From assembly GCF_000739655.1 (NCBI RefSeq), contig NZ_BATR01000025.1, positions 1 to 58,400 of the forward strand: a DNA stretch of 58,400 nt, given 5' to 3'. Of the stretch, positions 1-7,810 are shown one piece after another. Positions within the stretch are counted from its first letter, which is position 1. Every line of letters begins with the position of its first letter. Position numbers and translations under genes: made by a program. Under the pieces are notes generated by a model that was given only the letters and a program-made list of their open reading frames with translations, did no database searches and had not been told where the DNA came from. Source of the stretch: Verrucomicrobium sp. BvORR106. Lineage in GTDB: Bacteria; Verrucomicrobiota; Verrucomicrobiia; Verrucomicrobiales; Verrucomicrobiaceae.

Positions 1-45
1 GCGCACGCATCCTTGCGTGCTGTTCGCGGCATCTTGCCGCGAACG
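1..45. repeat. Two adjacent REP-like hairpins
   Basis: Two perfect hairpins stand side by side. The first has 7-bp arms at 3-9 and 14-20 with a 4-base loop. The second has 9-bp arms at 22-30 and 36-44 with a 5-base loop. The two loops are similar (ATCC/ATCTT type). Paired short GC-rich hairpins of this kind are typical of REP elements. I see no REP-associated transposase in the window, so that link is an inference. Confidence 0.6.
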
Positions 46-77
46 TCAGACAGCACATGACATCGCATCCGCCTGAG

Positions 78-219
78 GTGGAGGTGTTGATGGCAGTGGG
101 GAGAAAGCGAATGCTGCCGGCCTTCCCACCTGATCATCCTCTACGGAGTTACCCAACGTTGACTCGCTTAGGGCTCGTCCAACGTTGGGCTGTGCTACAG
201 ATCCCATACTGGGATCAAC
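78..219. repeat. Dispersed structured repeat, copy 1
   Basis: This 142-bp block matches 30812-30953 in the same orientation without gaps; I count about 15 differences by eye (roughly 89% identity). It contains two inverted repeats: 10-bp arms at 152-161 and 180-189, and 7-bp arms at 200-206 and 210-216 around a 3-base loop. No gene is called here, although frames are open on both strands, because the same sequence occurs elsewhere outside genes. Confidence 0.8.
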
Positions 220-343
220 AACAGCGACTTCGTCGCCAGGTGCTGATTGCATAAGAGCGTCTGCACACCAACCGGCCTCCGACTTCAGAAGCCGTCTGTG
301 CATCCATGAACCCAAGCACAACCTTCACCTGGATGCGAAGCAT

Positions 344-380
344 CTTTGGAGTGCGCGCGGGAACCGCCGCTTTCGCCAGG
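344..380. repeat. Short dispersed repeat (GGAGTGC...GCCGCTTTCGCC), copy a
   Basis: The core runs TTGGAGTGCGCG, then a variable spacer, then CGCCGCTTTCGCCAGG. Related copies lie at 17715-17750 (inverted), 17841-17876 (direct) and 37464-37494 (inverted). The rest of 220-502 holds no convincing gene. Confidence 0.6.
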
Positions 381-502
381 CCTTGTGACGCCTCGAACCC
401 TTCGTCAGCCGCCGGATTCCACGCCCGTCCAGTCTTCCTATGTCCGCAACCGGCCCAGCGCGCCCCTTTTGCTCCAAGGCACGGATGGAAATCCCCCGCC
501 GT

Positions 503-3472
503 TCAATGGTCCCTCAACCGTACCCTGAAGAACTGGCGGCTGCCCTCAGCAGGCCCGGTGAGGGTCACCGGCCCGCCGGCCTGGGGAAGGCCGCTGTTGC
601 CGGGCACATCCCAGTAGAACCAGTCGGAGAGGTTGGTGGAGGTCTCCACCACGGCGGAACGGTTGGGCGGGACGCTGAAGGTGACCGTGATGGTGTCTCC
701 GGCGGGGCCGGTCACGGCGGGTTCTACCTTGAAGAAGCTCGCCCCGTCCAGAGGCGAGGTAGAGGCCAGATATTCGGCCGTGTTGTTCACGCCGTCGTTG
801 TCCGGGTCGGCAAGCGGGTCGCCATTGGTGGAGTTCGATGAGCCAAACTGTTGCAACCGCCAGTCCGCAAAAGTCTGCCGGGTGGGCAGGCTGCTGCTGA
901 TCCAGGTCGTGAGCAGGTCAATCGCCTGGGTGTCCAGTTGATTGCTGCCGATGGGGGGCATGCGGGTGAAGCCATTGGTCACAGCCAAGCGATTGAGCAG
1001 CACCGAGTGCGCGGTATCGCCCGGCACGACCAGCTTGTTGACGATGCTGCCGCCGTTGTTCACAGCAGTGCCATTGATGAGACCGGTCTGGTCCAATGCC
1101 AGCTCAATGCGGCCATCCCAGGCGGCAGGCGCGGCGGAACCACCCGCCATGTGACAGTAGGCGCAGTTCACCGCCAGATAGCTGCGCACGCGGGATTCCA
1201 CCGGCTGACTGACTTCGTCAAGGCGCACGTGCCGGGGCAGCACATTGGGTGCCTCCGGGGTATTGGTGAAATAACCTGCGCCACTGAGCAGGGTGAGCAG
1301 GTTCCCGCTGAAGCCGTTCACCGTCTGGGAAAGGTTGAGCTGGCGAGTACTGAAGGACAACGCATGTCCTGCCTGAGAGGTGTGACAAATCATGCACTCG
1401 GCCCGGCTGGGAATGCGCCATCGCTGCACGACCGGGTTGCCTCCCGCCGTGATGTTGACATCAAACTCCACACCCGCATCCGGCACCAGGGTGGCCTCCG
1501 TCCCAGCATCGTTCCAGCGGTAGCTCACGCCGTAGGCCCCTGAAGCGTTCTTCACCAACACCCGCGTTTCCAGCCGCTTGTTCGTGGTGGGATTGTCGCG
1601 GTTGAGCGGCAGATCGAAATGCTTCACCCAGATCTGGCCACTCGGGAACGTCCACTGCCCATCTCGACTCCAGGTCATGGTGGCCCCAGCGGTGGGAATG
1701 CTGAACCAGCGGTTCTTTACCGCATGATCGCTCCAGAAGGCCAGATTCGGCGCATAGGGCAGCAGACCGGGTGAGGGAGACAGATCCGACAGATCCGCAA
1801 ACAGGCCCGTGGCACTCAGCGTGTCTGGATAGGTGCCCGTGGCGGCCGTGGAGGTCAGGCGGAGCAGGCGGCCGTCATTGTGATCCACCAGCAACACATC
1901 CTGATTGGAGGGATCTTTGCCGAAGGCCACCACGCTGCCTTCGCCCGCGATGCGGGCGACTGTGGGTGGCCCTGAAACATTGCGTACCAGACTCCAGATG
2001 TGTCCTGACACATGATCAGAGAAGATGTAGGCACCGATGAGGTTGGAATGACGCGTGCCACGATACACCACGCCGCCTGAAACCGAGTTGCCCTTGAAGT
2101 TCGCGTCCCCTCCGCTCACACCCGTATGCACATACTCATAGAGCGGCGGTGTATGGTACAAGGAGTCAAAATTCGCCGGGGCCTGGCCCGACTTGGCTCC
2201 GTTGTGTGCCCCCTCCCGGTAGGCCCAACCGTAGTTGCGACCCTTGGTGATGATGTCGATTTCCTCATACGTGTCCTGCCCCACATCCGCCAGCCAGAGC
2301 TCGCCCGTGACGGAATCAAAGGAAAAGCGCCAGGGATTGCGAAAGCCCACGGCCCAGAACTCCGTGCGGATGGCCGAGGTGTTGGCAATGGTCACACCGT
2401 TGAAGGTGGTCGCGCCCACGTACGGATTGTCCGGCGGCACCGCATAGTTTGCCACCCCTCCCGTCAGGACCACTGCTGCATGCGCGTTGGGCGCCAGGCT
2501 GCCGGGTTTCTTGTCTACATCGATCCTTGCCACGGCGGAGAAGAAGTCCTTGGTGATGGTCTGGCTGTTGTTCAGCGAGTCGTTCTGATTCCCCTCGTCC
2601 CCAAGGGAGATGTACAGATAACCATCCGGTCCGAAGTGAATGTCACCGCCATTGTGATTGGGAGCATCGTCTCGCTGCTGGATGAGCACCACCTCGGTGC
2701 CAGCATCAGCCACATTGGGGTCCGTGGCACTGGTGGTGAAGCGGGAAACACGCTCGTAGGTGATGCCGCCGGTGGTGACAGAATAGAAGAGGTAGAAGTA
2801 TCGATTCGTCGCGTAGTTGGGATGAAACGCCAGCCCCAGCAACCCTTGCTCGCTGGAGGTGCTGAGGGTCTCCCCCCGTGTTCCGAGCAAATTGGGGAGA
2901 TTCAGAAAGGTGGAAACCACAGGCGGGGTGGCCGTTATGTCCTGAACCAGACGCAGCAGCCCGCCTTTCTGGCAGACAAACACCCGCCGCGTCTCCCCGG
3001 GCGGTGTGGCGATTGCCGTGGGCGAAGCGAGCCCAGTCACGACTGGCGTGAGCTGCACGGCCAGCGGGGGCGGCGTAGCCGGGACATTGAAGATGCCGGA
3101 GATGCGCAGGCTGTTGGAGAACGCCACCGTCACGGTGGCCGTGTTCGACGTGCCCTCCGCGCTGGTCACCCGGTAGGCGAATGAGTCGCTGGCCGGGGCA
3201 CCTGACTGGTGCGTGTAGAGAATGCGGCCAGTGCTGTCCGGGACGGCGCTGCCCGACTGCGGAGCCTGCATGATGGTGACCGTCGGACTGCTCACGTTCC
3301 CGGTATCGTTGGCAAGCACCGCGATCCGGGTTTTCTGCAGGTGATGCATCACCACCGAGTCATTGACCGCCACGGGCGGTGCTGCCTGGAGCTGGAAGGC
3401 GAATGTGAATGCGAATACGAGCGGACCGACAGACGCCAATCCGTGGCGGAGTGAGGGCCGGGGGAGTTTCAT
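503..3472 (-). CDS. Secreted glucose/sorbosone dehydrogenase-like protein with diheme cytochrome c region
   Basis: About 989 residues. I take the ATG at 3472 because it gives a typical signal peptide (MKLPRPSLRH followed by a hydrophobic run ending FQLQA); the frame is open to 3724 but the extension is not protein-like and overlaps the next promoter. Order of domains: signal peptide 1-28; cadherin/Ig-like domain about 30-118 (begins PPVAVNDS); GSDH/HHIP-type six-bladed propeller about 140-545, with signatures GGDIHFGPDGYLYISLGDEG and WAVGFRNPWRFSFD; a C-terminal half with two heme motifs, CMICH (Cys693) and CAYCH (Cys770); a calcium-binding type-3 repeat (DPDNDGVNNTAEY); and a final beta-rich export-type domain. 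Probably a periplasmic or surface PQQ-type sugar oxidoreductase passing electrons to its own hemes; the substrate is unknown. It is divergent from the NTF2-like gene. Confidence 0.85.
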   Translation of the reverse strand: MKLPRPSLRHGLASVGPLVFAFTFAFQLQAAPPVAVNDSVVMHHLQKTRIAVLANDTGNVSSPTVTIMQAPQSGSAVPDSTGRILYTHQSGAPASDSFAYRVTSAEGTSNTATVTVAFSNSLRISGIFNVPATPPPLAVQLTPVVTGLASPTAIATPPGETRRVFVCQKGGLLRLVQDITATPPVVSTFLNLPNLLGTRGETLSTSSEQGLLGLAFHPNYATNRYFYLFYSVTTGGITYERVSRFTTSATDPNVADAGTEVVLIQQRDDAPNHNGGDIHFGPDGYLYISLGDEGNQNDSLNNSQTITKDFFSAVARIDVDKKPGSLAPNAHAAVVLTGGVANYAVPPDNPYVGATTFNGVTIANTSAIRTEFWAVGFRNPWRFSFDSVTGELWLADVGQDTYEEIDIITKGRNYGWAYREGAHNGAKSGQAPANFDSLYHTPPLYEYVHTGVSGGDANFKGNSVSGGVVYRGTRHSNLIGAYIFSDHVSGHIWSLVRNVSGPPTVARIAGEGSVVAFGKDPSNQDVLLVDHNDGRLLRLTSTAATGTYPDTLSATGLFADLSDLSPSPGLLPYAPNLAFWSDHAVKNRWFSIPTAGATMTWSRDGQWTFPSGQIWVKHFDLPLNRDNPTTNKRLETRVLVKNASGAYGVSYRWNDAGTEATLVPDAGVEFDVNITAGGNPVVQRWRIPSRAECMICHTSQAGHALSFSTRQLNLSQTVNGFSGNLLTLLSGAGYFTNTPEAPNVLPRHVRLDEVSQPVESRVRSYLAVNCAYCHMAGGSAAPAAWDGRIELALDQTGLINGTAVNNGGSIVNKLVVPGDTAHSVLLNRLAVTNGFTRMPPIGSNQLDTQAIDLLTTWISSSLPTRQTFADWRLQQFGSSNSTNGDPLADPDNDGVNNTAEYLASTSPLDGASFFKVEPAVTGPAGDTITVTFSVPPNRSAVVETSTNLSDWFYWDVPGNSGLPQAGGPVTLTGPAEGSRQFFRVRLRDH

Positions 3473-3601
3473 GGCAGCAGGGGGCATGCGACGGCGGGTC
3501 GAGTATACGAAGACTGGCTCTCCGAGCACAAGTTCGGTTCGAGTACGGGTTTGGATGTAAGGGAGTCGCCCCAGCCCTCGCCCGAACTCCCACGCGCTGC
3601 G

Positions 3602-3650
3602 AAGAAAAAGCGCGGCCCTCCTGTCACGATTTTGCGACACCTCCCAATGG
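3602..3650. promoter_or_regulatory. Conserved upstream motif, copy 1
   Basis: AAGAAAAA (3602-3609), TGTCACGA (3622-3629), ten bases, then CCTCCCAATGG (3640-3650). The same three blocks, with identical N10 spacing between the last two, occur at 9261-9308, also between divergent genes. The first parts resemble a sigma-54 -24/-12 signature (TGNCACG...TTTGC) only loosely. The function is inferred from position and conservation. Confidence 0.45.
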
Positions 3651-3706
3651 GCCTGTAGCGCACCCGCGCCCTGAAGAAAACACCTCCCACCCCTATCCCA
3701 AAAAAC

Positions 3707-4204
3707 ATGAAAACCACTCTTCAACGCCTGCTCATCGGTCTCCTCCTTTGCACGGGCCTGCGGGCCACCGTCAGCCCCGCCCTCGCCTCAGGTCCCTCTA
3801 GCAACAAAGCGGCCGTGCAGGCCGCCTTCGATGCCTGGCGGGCTGGCACCGGCGGCCCTTTCACCCTACTGGCCCCGGACGCCACGTGGACCATCACGGG
3901 CAACTCCATTGCCGCTGGGACCTACCCGTCGCGAGACGCCTTTATCAATGAGGTAATCAAGCCCTTCAACGCCCGCCTTGCCAAGCCCCTCGTGCCCACC
4001 GTGAAGGGACTCTATGAGGACGGGAACACGGTCATCGCCCTCTTTGACGGCGAAGCTCTGGCCCTGGATGGCAAGCCCTACCGCAACACCTATGCGTGGT
4101 TCATGGAAATGCACGAAGGCCGGATTGTCAAAGTGACGGCGTTCTTTGACGCACCCGCCTTTGACGACTTCTGGAAGCGTGTCGCTCCCAAACCAGCCCC
4201 CTGA
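3707..4204 (+). CDS. Secreted NTF2-like (SnoaL/ketosteroid isomerase-fold) protein
   Basis: 165 residues with an N-terminal signal peptide (MKTTLQRLLIGLLLCTGLR... cleaved near ALAS). The mature part has the NTF2-like pattern: an N-terminal helix (AAVQAAFDAWRAG), a FTLLAPDATWTITGNS strand segment, a central helix (RDAFINEVIKPFNARL) and closing strands with FMEMHEGRIVKVTAFFD. Members of this fold bind small hydrophobic molecules or act as isomerases and cyclases. No catalytic Asp pair is certain here, so I give only the fold. An A-rich stretch just before the ATG has no clear ribosome-binding site, common in this lineage. Possibly linked to the aldo/keto reductase 85 bp downstream. Confidence 0.75.
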   Translation: MKTTLQRLLIGLLLCTGLRATVSPALASGPSSNKAAVQAAFDAWRAGTGGPFTLLAPDATWTITGNSIAAGTYPSRDAFINEVIKPFNARLAKPLVPTVKGLYEDGNTVIALFDGEALALDGKPYRNTYAWFMEMHEGRIVKVTAFFDAPAFDDFWKRVAPKPAP

Positions 4205-4289
4205 ACGACATCCATGGGAGAATACCGCCCGCACGCCGTCCGTACACGTATGACTGCTTGCACCCCCTGAGCACCTCTCTCTTCCTGCC

Positions 4290-5159
4290 ATGAACCCTTC
4301 TGACCCTCCCGCCGCCCGCAGCGGCACCTTCCTCATCGGTGGCGATCTTCCTGTCCACCGTCTCGGCTTCGGCGCCATGCGCATCACTGGTCCCGGCATC
4401 TGGGGCCCACCCGCAGACCATGCCGGAGCTCTGGCCGTGCTGCGCCGCACCGTAGAGCTCGGCATCACGCTCATCGACACCGCGGACTCCTACGGGCCGT
4501 TTGTCTCTGAAGAGCTGATCGCCGAGGCCCTGCACCCGTACGCCAAGGATCTGGTCATCGCGACCAAGGCCGGGCTGCAACGGCCCGGCCCCGATATTTG
4601 GGAGCCCGATGGCCGCCCTGAGCACCTGCGCTCCCGCTGTGAGAGCAGCCTCCAGCGACTCAAGGTGGACCGGATTGATCTTTACCAACTCCACCGGATC
4701 GATCCCAAGGTGCCCCTTGCCGACCAGATCGGCACCTTGGCCGAACTCCAACGGGAAGGCAAGATCCGCCACATTGGCCTCTCCGAAGTGTCCGTGAAGG
4801 ACATCAAGGCGGTGCAACAGCACGTGACGGTGGCCACCGTGCAGAACCGCTACAACCTTGGGGACCGTCACTCTGAGGATGTGTTGCAGTACTGCGAGCA
4901 GCAGAACATCGGCTTCATCCCCTGGTATCCGCTGGCCGCGGGAGACATGGCCTCCAATCCCAATGGTCCGCTGCAAAAGGCCGCCCACCAGTACGACGCC
5001 ACCCCTGGGCAGGTCGCACTGGCCTGGCTCCTGCAGAAGTCACCCGTGATGCTGCCTATTCCCGGCACCTCCAGTGTGGACCATCTGGAGAGCAACACCC
5101 ACGCAGCCCTGTTGCATCTGGACGACGAGACCATGCAGGCGCTCAGCCAGAGTGTGTGA
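4290..5159 (+). CDS. Aldo/keto reductase
   Basis: 289 residues, close to the usual length of the family. It shows the (beta/alpha)8-barrel NADPH-dependent reductase signature: [11 protein letters not shown] near the N-terminus, and the catalytic tetrad Asp63 (LIDTADSY), Tyr68, Lys93 (ATKAG) and His135 (YQLHRID). The late segment [16 protein letters not shown] and [13 protein letters not shown] is the cofactor-phosphate loop typical of the YdbC/IolS-like branch. No signal peptide, so cytoplasmic. The substrate cannot be read from the sequence. It lies upstream of an adenylation-carrier-thioesterase gene on the same strand, which leaves open a role in tailoring that enzyme's product. Confidence 0.9.
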   Translation: MNPSDPPAARSGTFLIGGDLPVHRLGFGAMRITGPGIWGPPADHAGALAVLRRTVELGITLIDTADSYGPFVSEELIAEALHPYAKDLVIATKAGLQRPGPDIWEPDGRPEHLRSRCESSLQRLKVDRIDLYQLHRIDPKVPLADQIGTLAELQREGKIRHIGLSEVSVKDIKAVQQHVTVATVQNRYNLGDRHSEDVLQYCEQQNIGFIPWYPLAAGDMASNPNGPLQKAAHQYDATPGQVALAWLLQKSPVMLPIPGTSSVDHLESNTHAALLHLDDETMQALSQSV

Positions 5160-5173
5160 TGCCATTTCAAAAC

Positions 5174-5203
5174 GCGGCGGTCCGGATGCGCACGGGCCGC
5201 CGC
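5174..5203 (+). terminator. Hairpin after the aldo/keto reductase gene
   Basis: An 11-bp GC-rich stem (5174-5184 with 5193-5203, one T-G wobble) encloses an 8-base loop, 14 bp after the stop codon. It has no downstream T-run, so an intrinsic terminator role is only tentative. Confidence 0.35.
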
Positions 5204-5291
5204 CCCGTCAGGGTAAGGCATATGGCGAAATTTGAGGCTTGCCAAAGGGAGGCAGCCCTGTCCTTTTTGGACCCGCCCCCCCTGAGCCAGT

Positions 5292-7808
5292 GTGAATCCC
5301 CCGCCCCAACGTCTCTCCAGCCCTCCAGACGCGCGCATCCTCCTCGACGAAGTGGACCTCACGCTGTCGGCCTGCTTTGAGCGGCGGGCAGAGTTTCTAC
5401 CGACCCGCAAGGCGATTGGCAGCGGAGGCTGGCAGCCAACCTACCAGGAGTTGGATGCCGCCGCCAATCACCAGGCCCATGCCTTGCTCGATCAAGGAGT
5501 CGCACCCGGTGACCGCGTGGTGGTGCTCATGCCTCACGGCGGCAAATTGGTGGCGGGAATTCTCGGCGTCATCAAAGCAGGCGCGATCGTGGTGGTGCTG
5601 AATCCTACAGATACGCGAGCCCGTCTGGATCAGGTCATGGCAGATGCCGGGCCCAAAGCGCTCCTGACGGACACGCAGTGCCAGGAACTGGCCAGAGGGC
5701 TCGCGGGCCCTGTCTGCCCCGTGCTGTGCTTTGAAGATCATCTCTCCACCGATCTCGTGCCCCGTCCCCGAGTGACGCGGTCTGCGGAGGATGTGGCCGT
5801 GTTGATCTACACCTCAGGCTCCACAGGACAGCCCAAAGGGGTGATGGCATCGCACCGCTCGTTTCTGCATCACGTGTACCGCAGTTCCCGCGGCATGAAC
5901 ATCCGCTCCGAGGACCGCATGGTGCTGCTCGCATCCCTCGGTGGCATCCAGGGACTGGCGACCATGGCGACCGCCTTGTGCAATGGAGCCACGCTCTACC
6001 CCTTCCCACTCGTTGAGCAAGGGGCTGGTCGTCTGGCTTCGTGGATGCAGAAGCACGCCATCACCGTCTATGTCTCGGCGGCATCCATCTTCCGGCAGTT
6101 CGTCCGCACCTTGGAGGCAGACTCCAGCTTTCCGCACCTGCGAGTGGTGCGGATCGGAGCAGAGTCCGCCACCTCGGAAGAGTTCGCCCTCTACAAGCGG
6201 CACTTCGCCGACCACTGCGTGCTCGTGCATTCCTTCTCCTCCTCAGAAACCGGCAACATGACCCGGCTGCGCCTGACGAAGACGGACTTTCTGCCGGAGG
6301 GACGCATGCCCGCAGGCCATCCGGCGGAGGATGTGGACATTCTGCTGACTGGTGAAGACGGCCATCCCGTGTCTGACGATGAGGTGGGTGAAATCGTGAT
6401 CCGCAGCCGGTACTTGTCTCCGGGATACTGGAACCATCCCACCCTGACCGGAGAACGTTTTTCGCCCTGCCCCTCCGGAGATGGCTCACGCCTCTATCGC
6501 ACGGGAGATCTGGGACGGTTCACCCCAGACGGGATGCTCTGCGTGATCGGCCGCAAGGACGACCGCATCAAGGTGCGGGGGTTCAGCGTCCACCTTGCCG
6601 AGGTGCAGGACGTCCTGCAGCAGCAGCCGGAGGTGGCGCTCGCCGTGGTTTGCCCGCGAACCACCGCCCGGGGTGACACCGAGATCGCCGCCTTCATGGT
6701 GCCCCGCGACCGCCAAGTCCCCACCAGCACCTCCCTGCGTGAGGCCCTGCAGTCCCGGCTCGCGGCGCACATGATCCCCTCCGCCATGGTGTTCCTGGAG
6801 GCATTTCCTCTAACCCCCACTGGGAAGGTGGACCGGCAGAGGCTCCTGGCGGATCTGGAGATGAGGGGTGCCGCAGATGCGACCGCACCACGCAGCCCCA
6901 TGGAGGAGCGGCTGGCCGAGATGTGGTGTCGTGTCCTGGACCGCCCTTCCATCGGAGTCTATGAGCACTTCACCGACGCGGGAGGCGATTCCCTGCGGGC
7001 GGTGGATCTGATCACAACCCTCTCCGGGGAACTCGGAAAAACGCTGCCCCTGGAATTTCTCCTGCAATACGCCACCATCGCCCAGATGGCGGAGGCACTG
7101 GAGTCGGGCGTGGTAAAGTCGGAGCGGGAGCGGGAGCCCTGGTTCCGCTGGTGGAAGGCCACGCTGCTGCCCTTGCGAAAGCAGGGTTCGAGGAATCCCA
7201 TCATCTTCCTGCCGGGAGGATATGCCAGTGAGAATGAGCTGCTGATCGGAGCCGGCCTCCTGCCGTATCTGGACCTGGAGCGCCCCTTTCTCGGTGTGCG
7301 AATGAACCTACACGCGCCGCGAGTGCTCCGCCCTTCTTCCCTGCGTCGCATAGCCCGGCGGATCGCCCGGCAGATCCTGGCATTGCCAGGAGCCGGGCGC
7401 CCCCTGTTGATCGGGGAATGCCAGGCCGGTGGACTCGCGTTCGAGATCGCCCAGATCCTCGCTGGCAAGTTGAAGCAGCCCCCGCGCCTCATTCTGCTGG
7501 ACCCGGCTCTACCGCGCCGTGTCGTCCCCGGAGGCCAGCCCTCCAGCAGTCTGTCCCACCATCCTCCCGCCATCGCCCGGTATTACCAGCTCTCCCGCAG
7601 CTTCCAGCCTCGGCCGTATGCCGGGGAGATTCACATTGTCTGTACGGAGGAAACGCAGCGCATGGAGACCTGTCTGACCTGGTGGCAGTCCCACACCCAG
7701 TCCACCTGCCACGGGCACACGGTGGCCGGCAACCATGAGACCTACCTCCGCCAGCACCGAAAAGGGCTGGCAAAAATGATCGGTGCCCTCTGCGGCCAGG
7801 ACGCCTGA
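5292..7808 (+). CDS. Free-standing NRPS-like enzyme: adenylation, carrier, thioesterase domains
   Basis: 838 residues from a GTG at 5292. The adenylation domain spans about 25-515: A3 core YTSGSTGQPKGV (173-184), A7 YRTGDLGRF (402-410), A8 GRKDDRIKVRGF (420-431), A10 PLTPTGKVDR (506-515, Lys512). The carrier domain (about 535-605) has GGDS with Ser567 for phosphopantetheine. The C-terminal alpha/beta-hydrolase thioesterase (about 632-835) has an Asp in LLDPALP (737) and His815 in AGNHETY, but its nucleophile elbow reads GECQAGG: cysteine (710) where most have serine. There is no condensation domain, so it should activate one acid and release or self-condense it. The substrate code cannot be assigned by eye. 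It meets the next gene tail to tail with 2 bp between stops. Confidence 0.88.
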   Translation: MNPPPQRLSSPPDARILLDEVDLTLSACFERRAEFLPTRKAIGSGGWQPTYQELDAAANHQAHALLDQGVAPGDRVVVLMPHGGKLVAGILGVIKAGAIVVVLNPTDTRARLDQVMADAGPKALLTDTQCQELARGLAGPVCPVLCFEDHLSTDLVPRPRVTRSAEDVAVLIYTSGSTGQPKGVMASHRSFLHHVYRSSRGMNIRSEDRMVLLASLGGIQGLATMATALCNGATLYPFPLVEQGAGRLASWMQKHAITVYVSAASIFRQFVRTLEADSSFPHLRVVRIGAESATSEEFALYKRHFADHCVLVHSFSSSETGNMTRLRLTKTDFLPEGRMPAGHPAEDVDILLTGEDGHPVSDDEVGEIVIRSRYLSPGYWNHPTLTGERFSPCPSGDGSRLYRTGDLGRFTPDGMLCVIGRKDDRIKVRGFSVHLAEVQDVLQQQPEVALAVVCPRTTARGDTEIAAFMVPRDRQVPTSTSLREALQSRLAAHMIPSAMVFLEAFPLTPTGKVDRQRLLADLEMRGAADATAPRSPMEERLAEMWCRVLDRPSIGVYEHFTDAGGDSLRAVDLITTLSGELGKTLPLEFLLQYATIAQMAEALESGVVKSEREREPWFRWWKATLLPLRKQGSRNPIIFLPGGYASENELLIGAGLLPYLDLERPFLGVRMNLHAPRVLRPSSLRRIARRIARQILALPGAGRPLLIGECQAGGLAFEIAQILAGKLKQPPRLILLDPALPRRVVPGGQPSSSLSHHPPAIARYYQLSRSFQPRPYAGEIHIVCTEETQRMETCLTWWQSHTQSTCHGHTVAGNHETYLRQHRKGLAKMIGALCGQDA

Positions 7809-7810
7809 CG

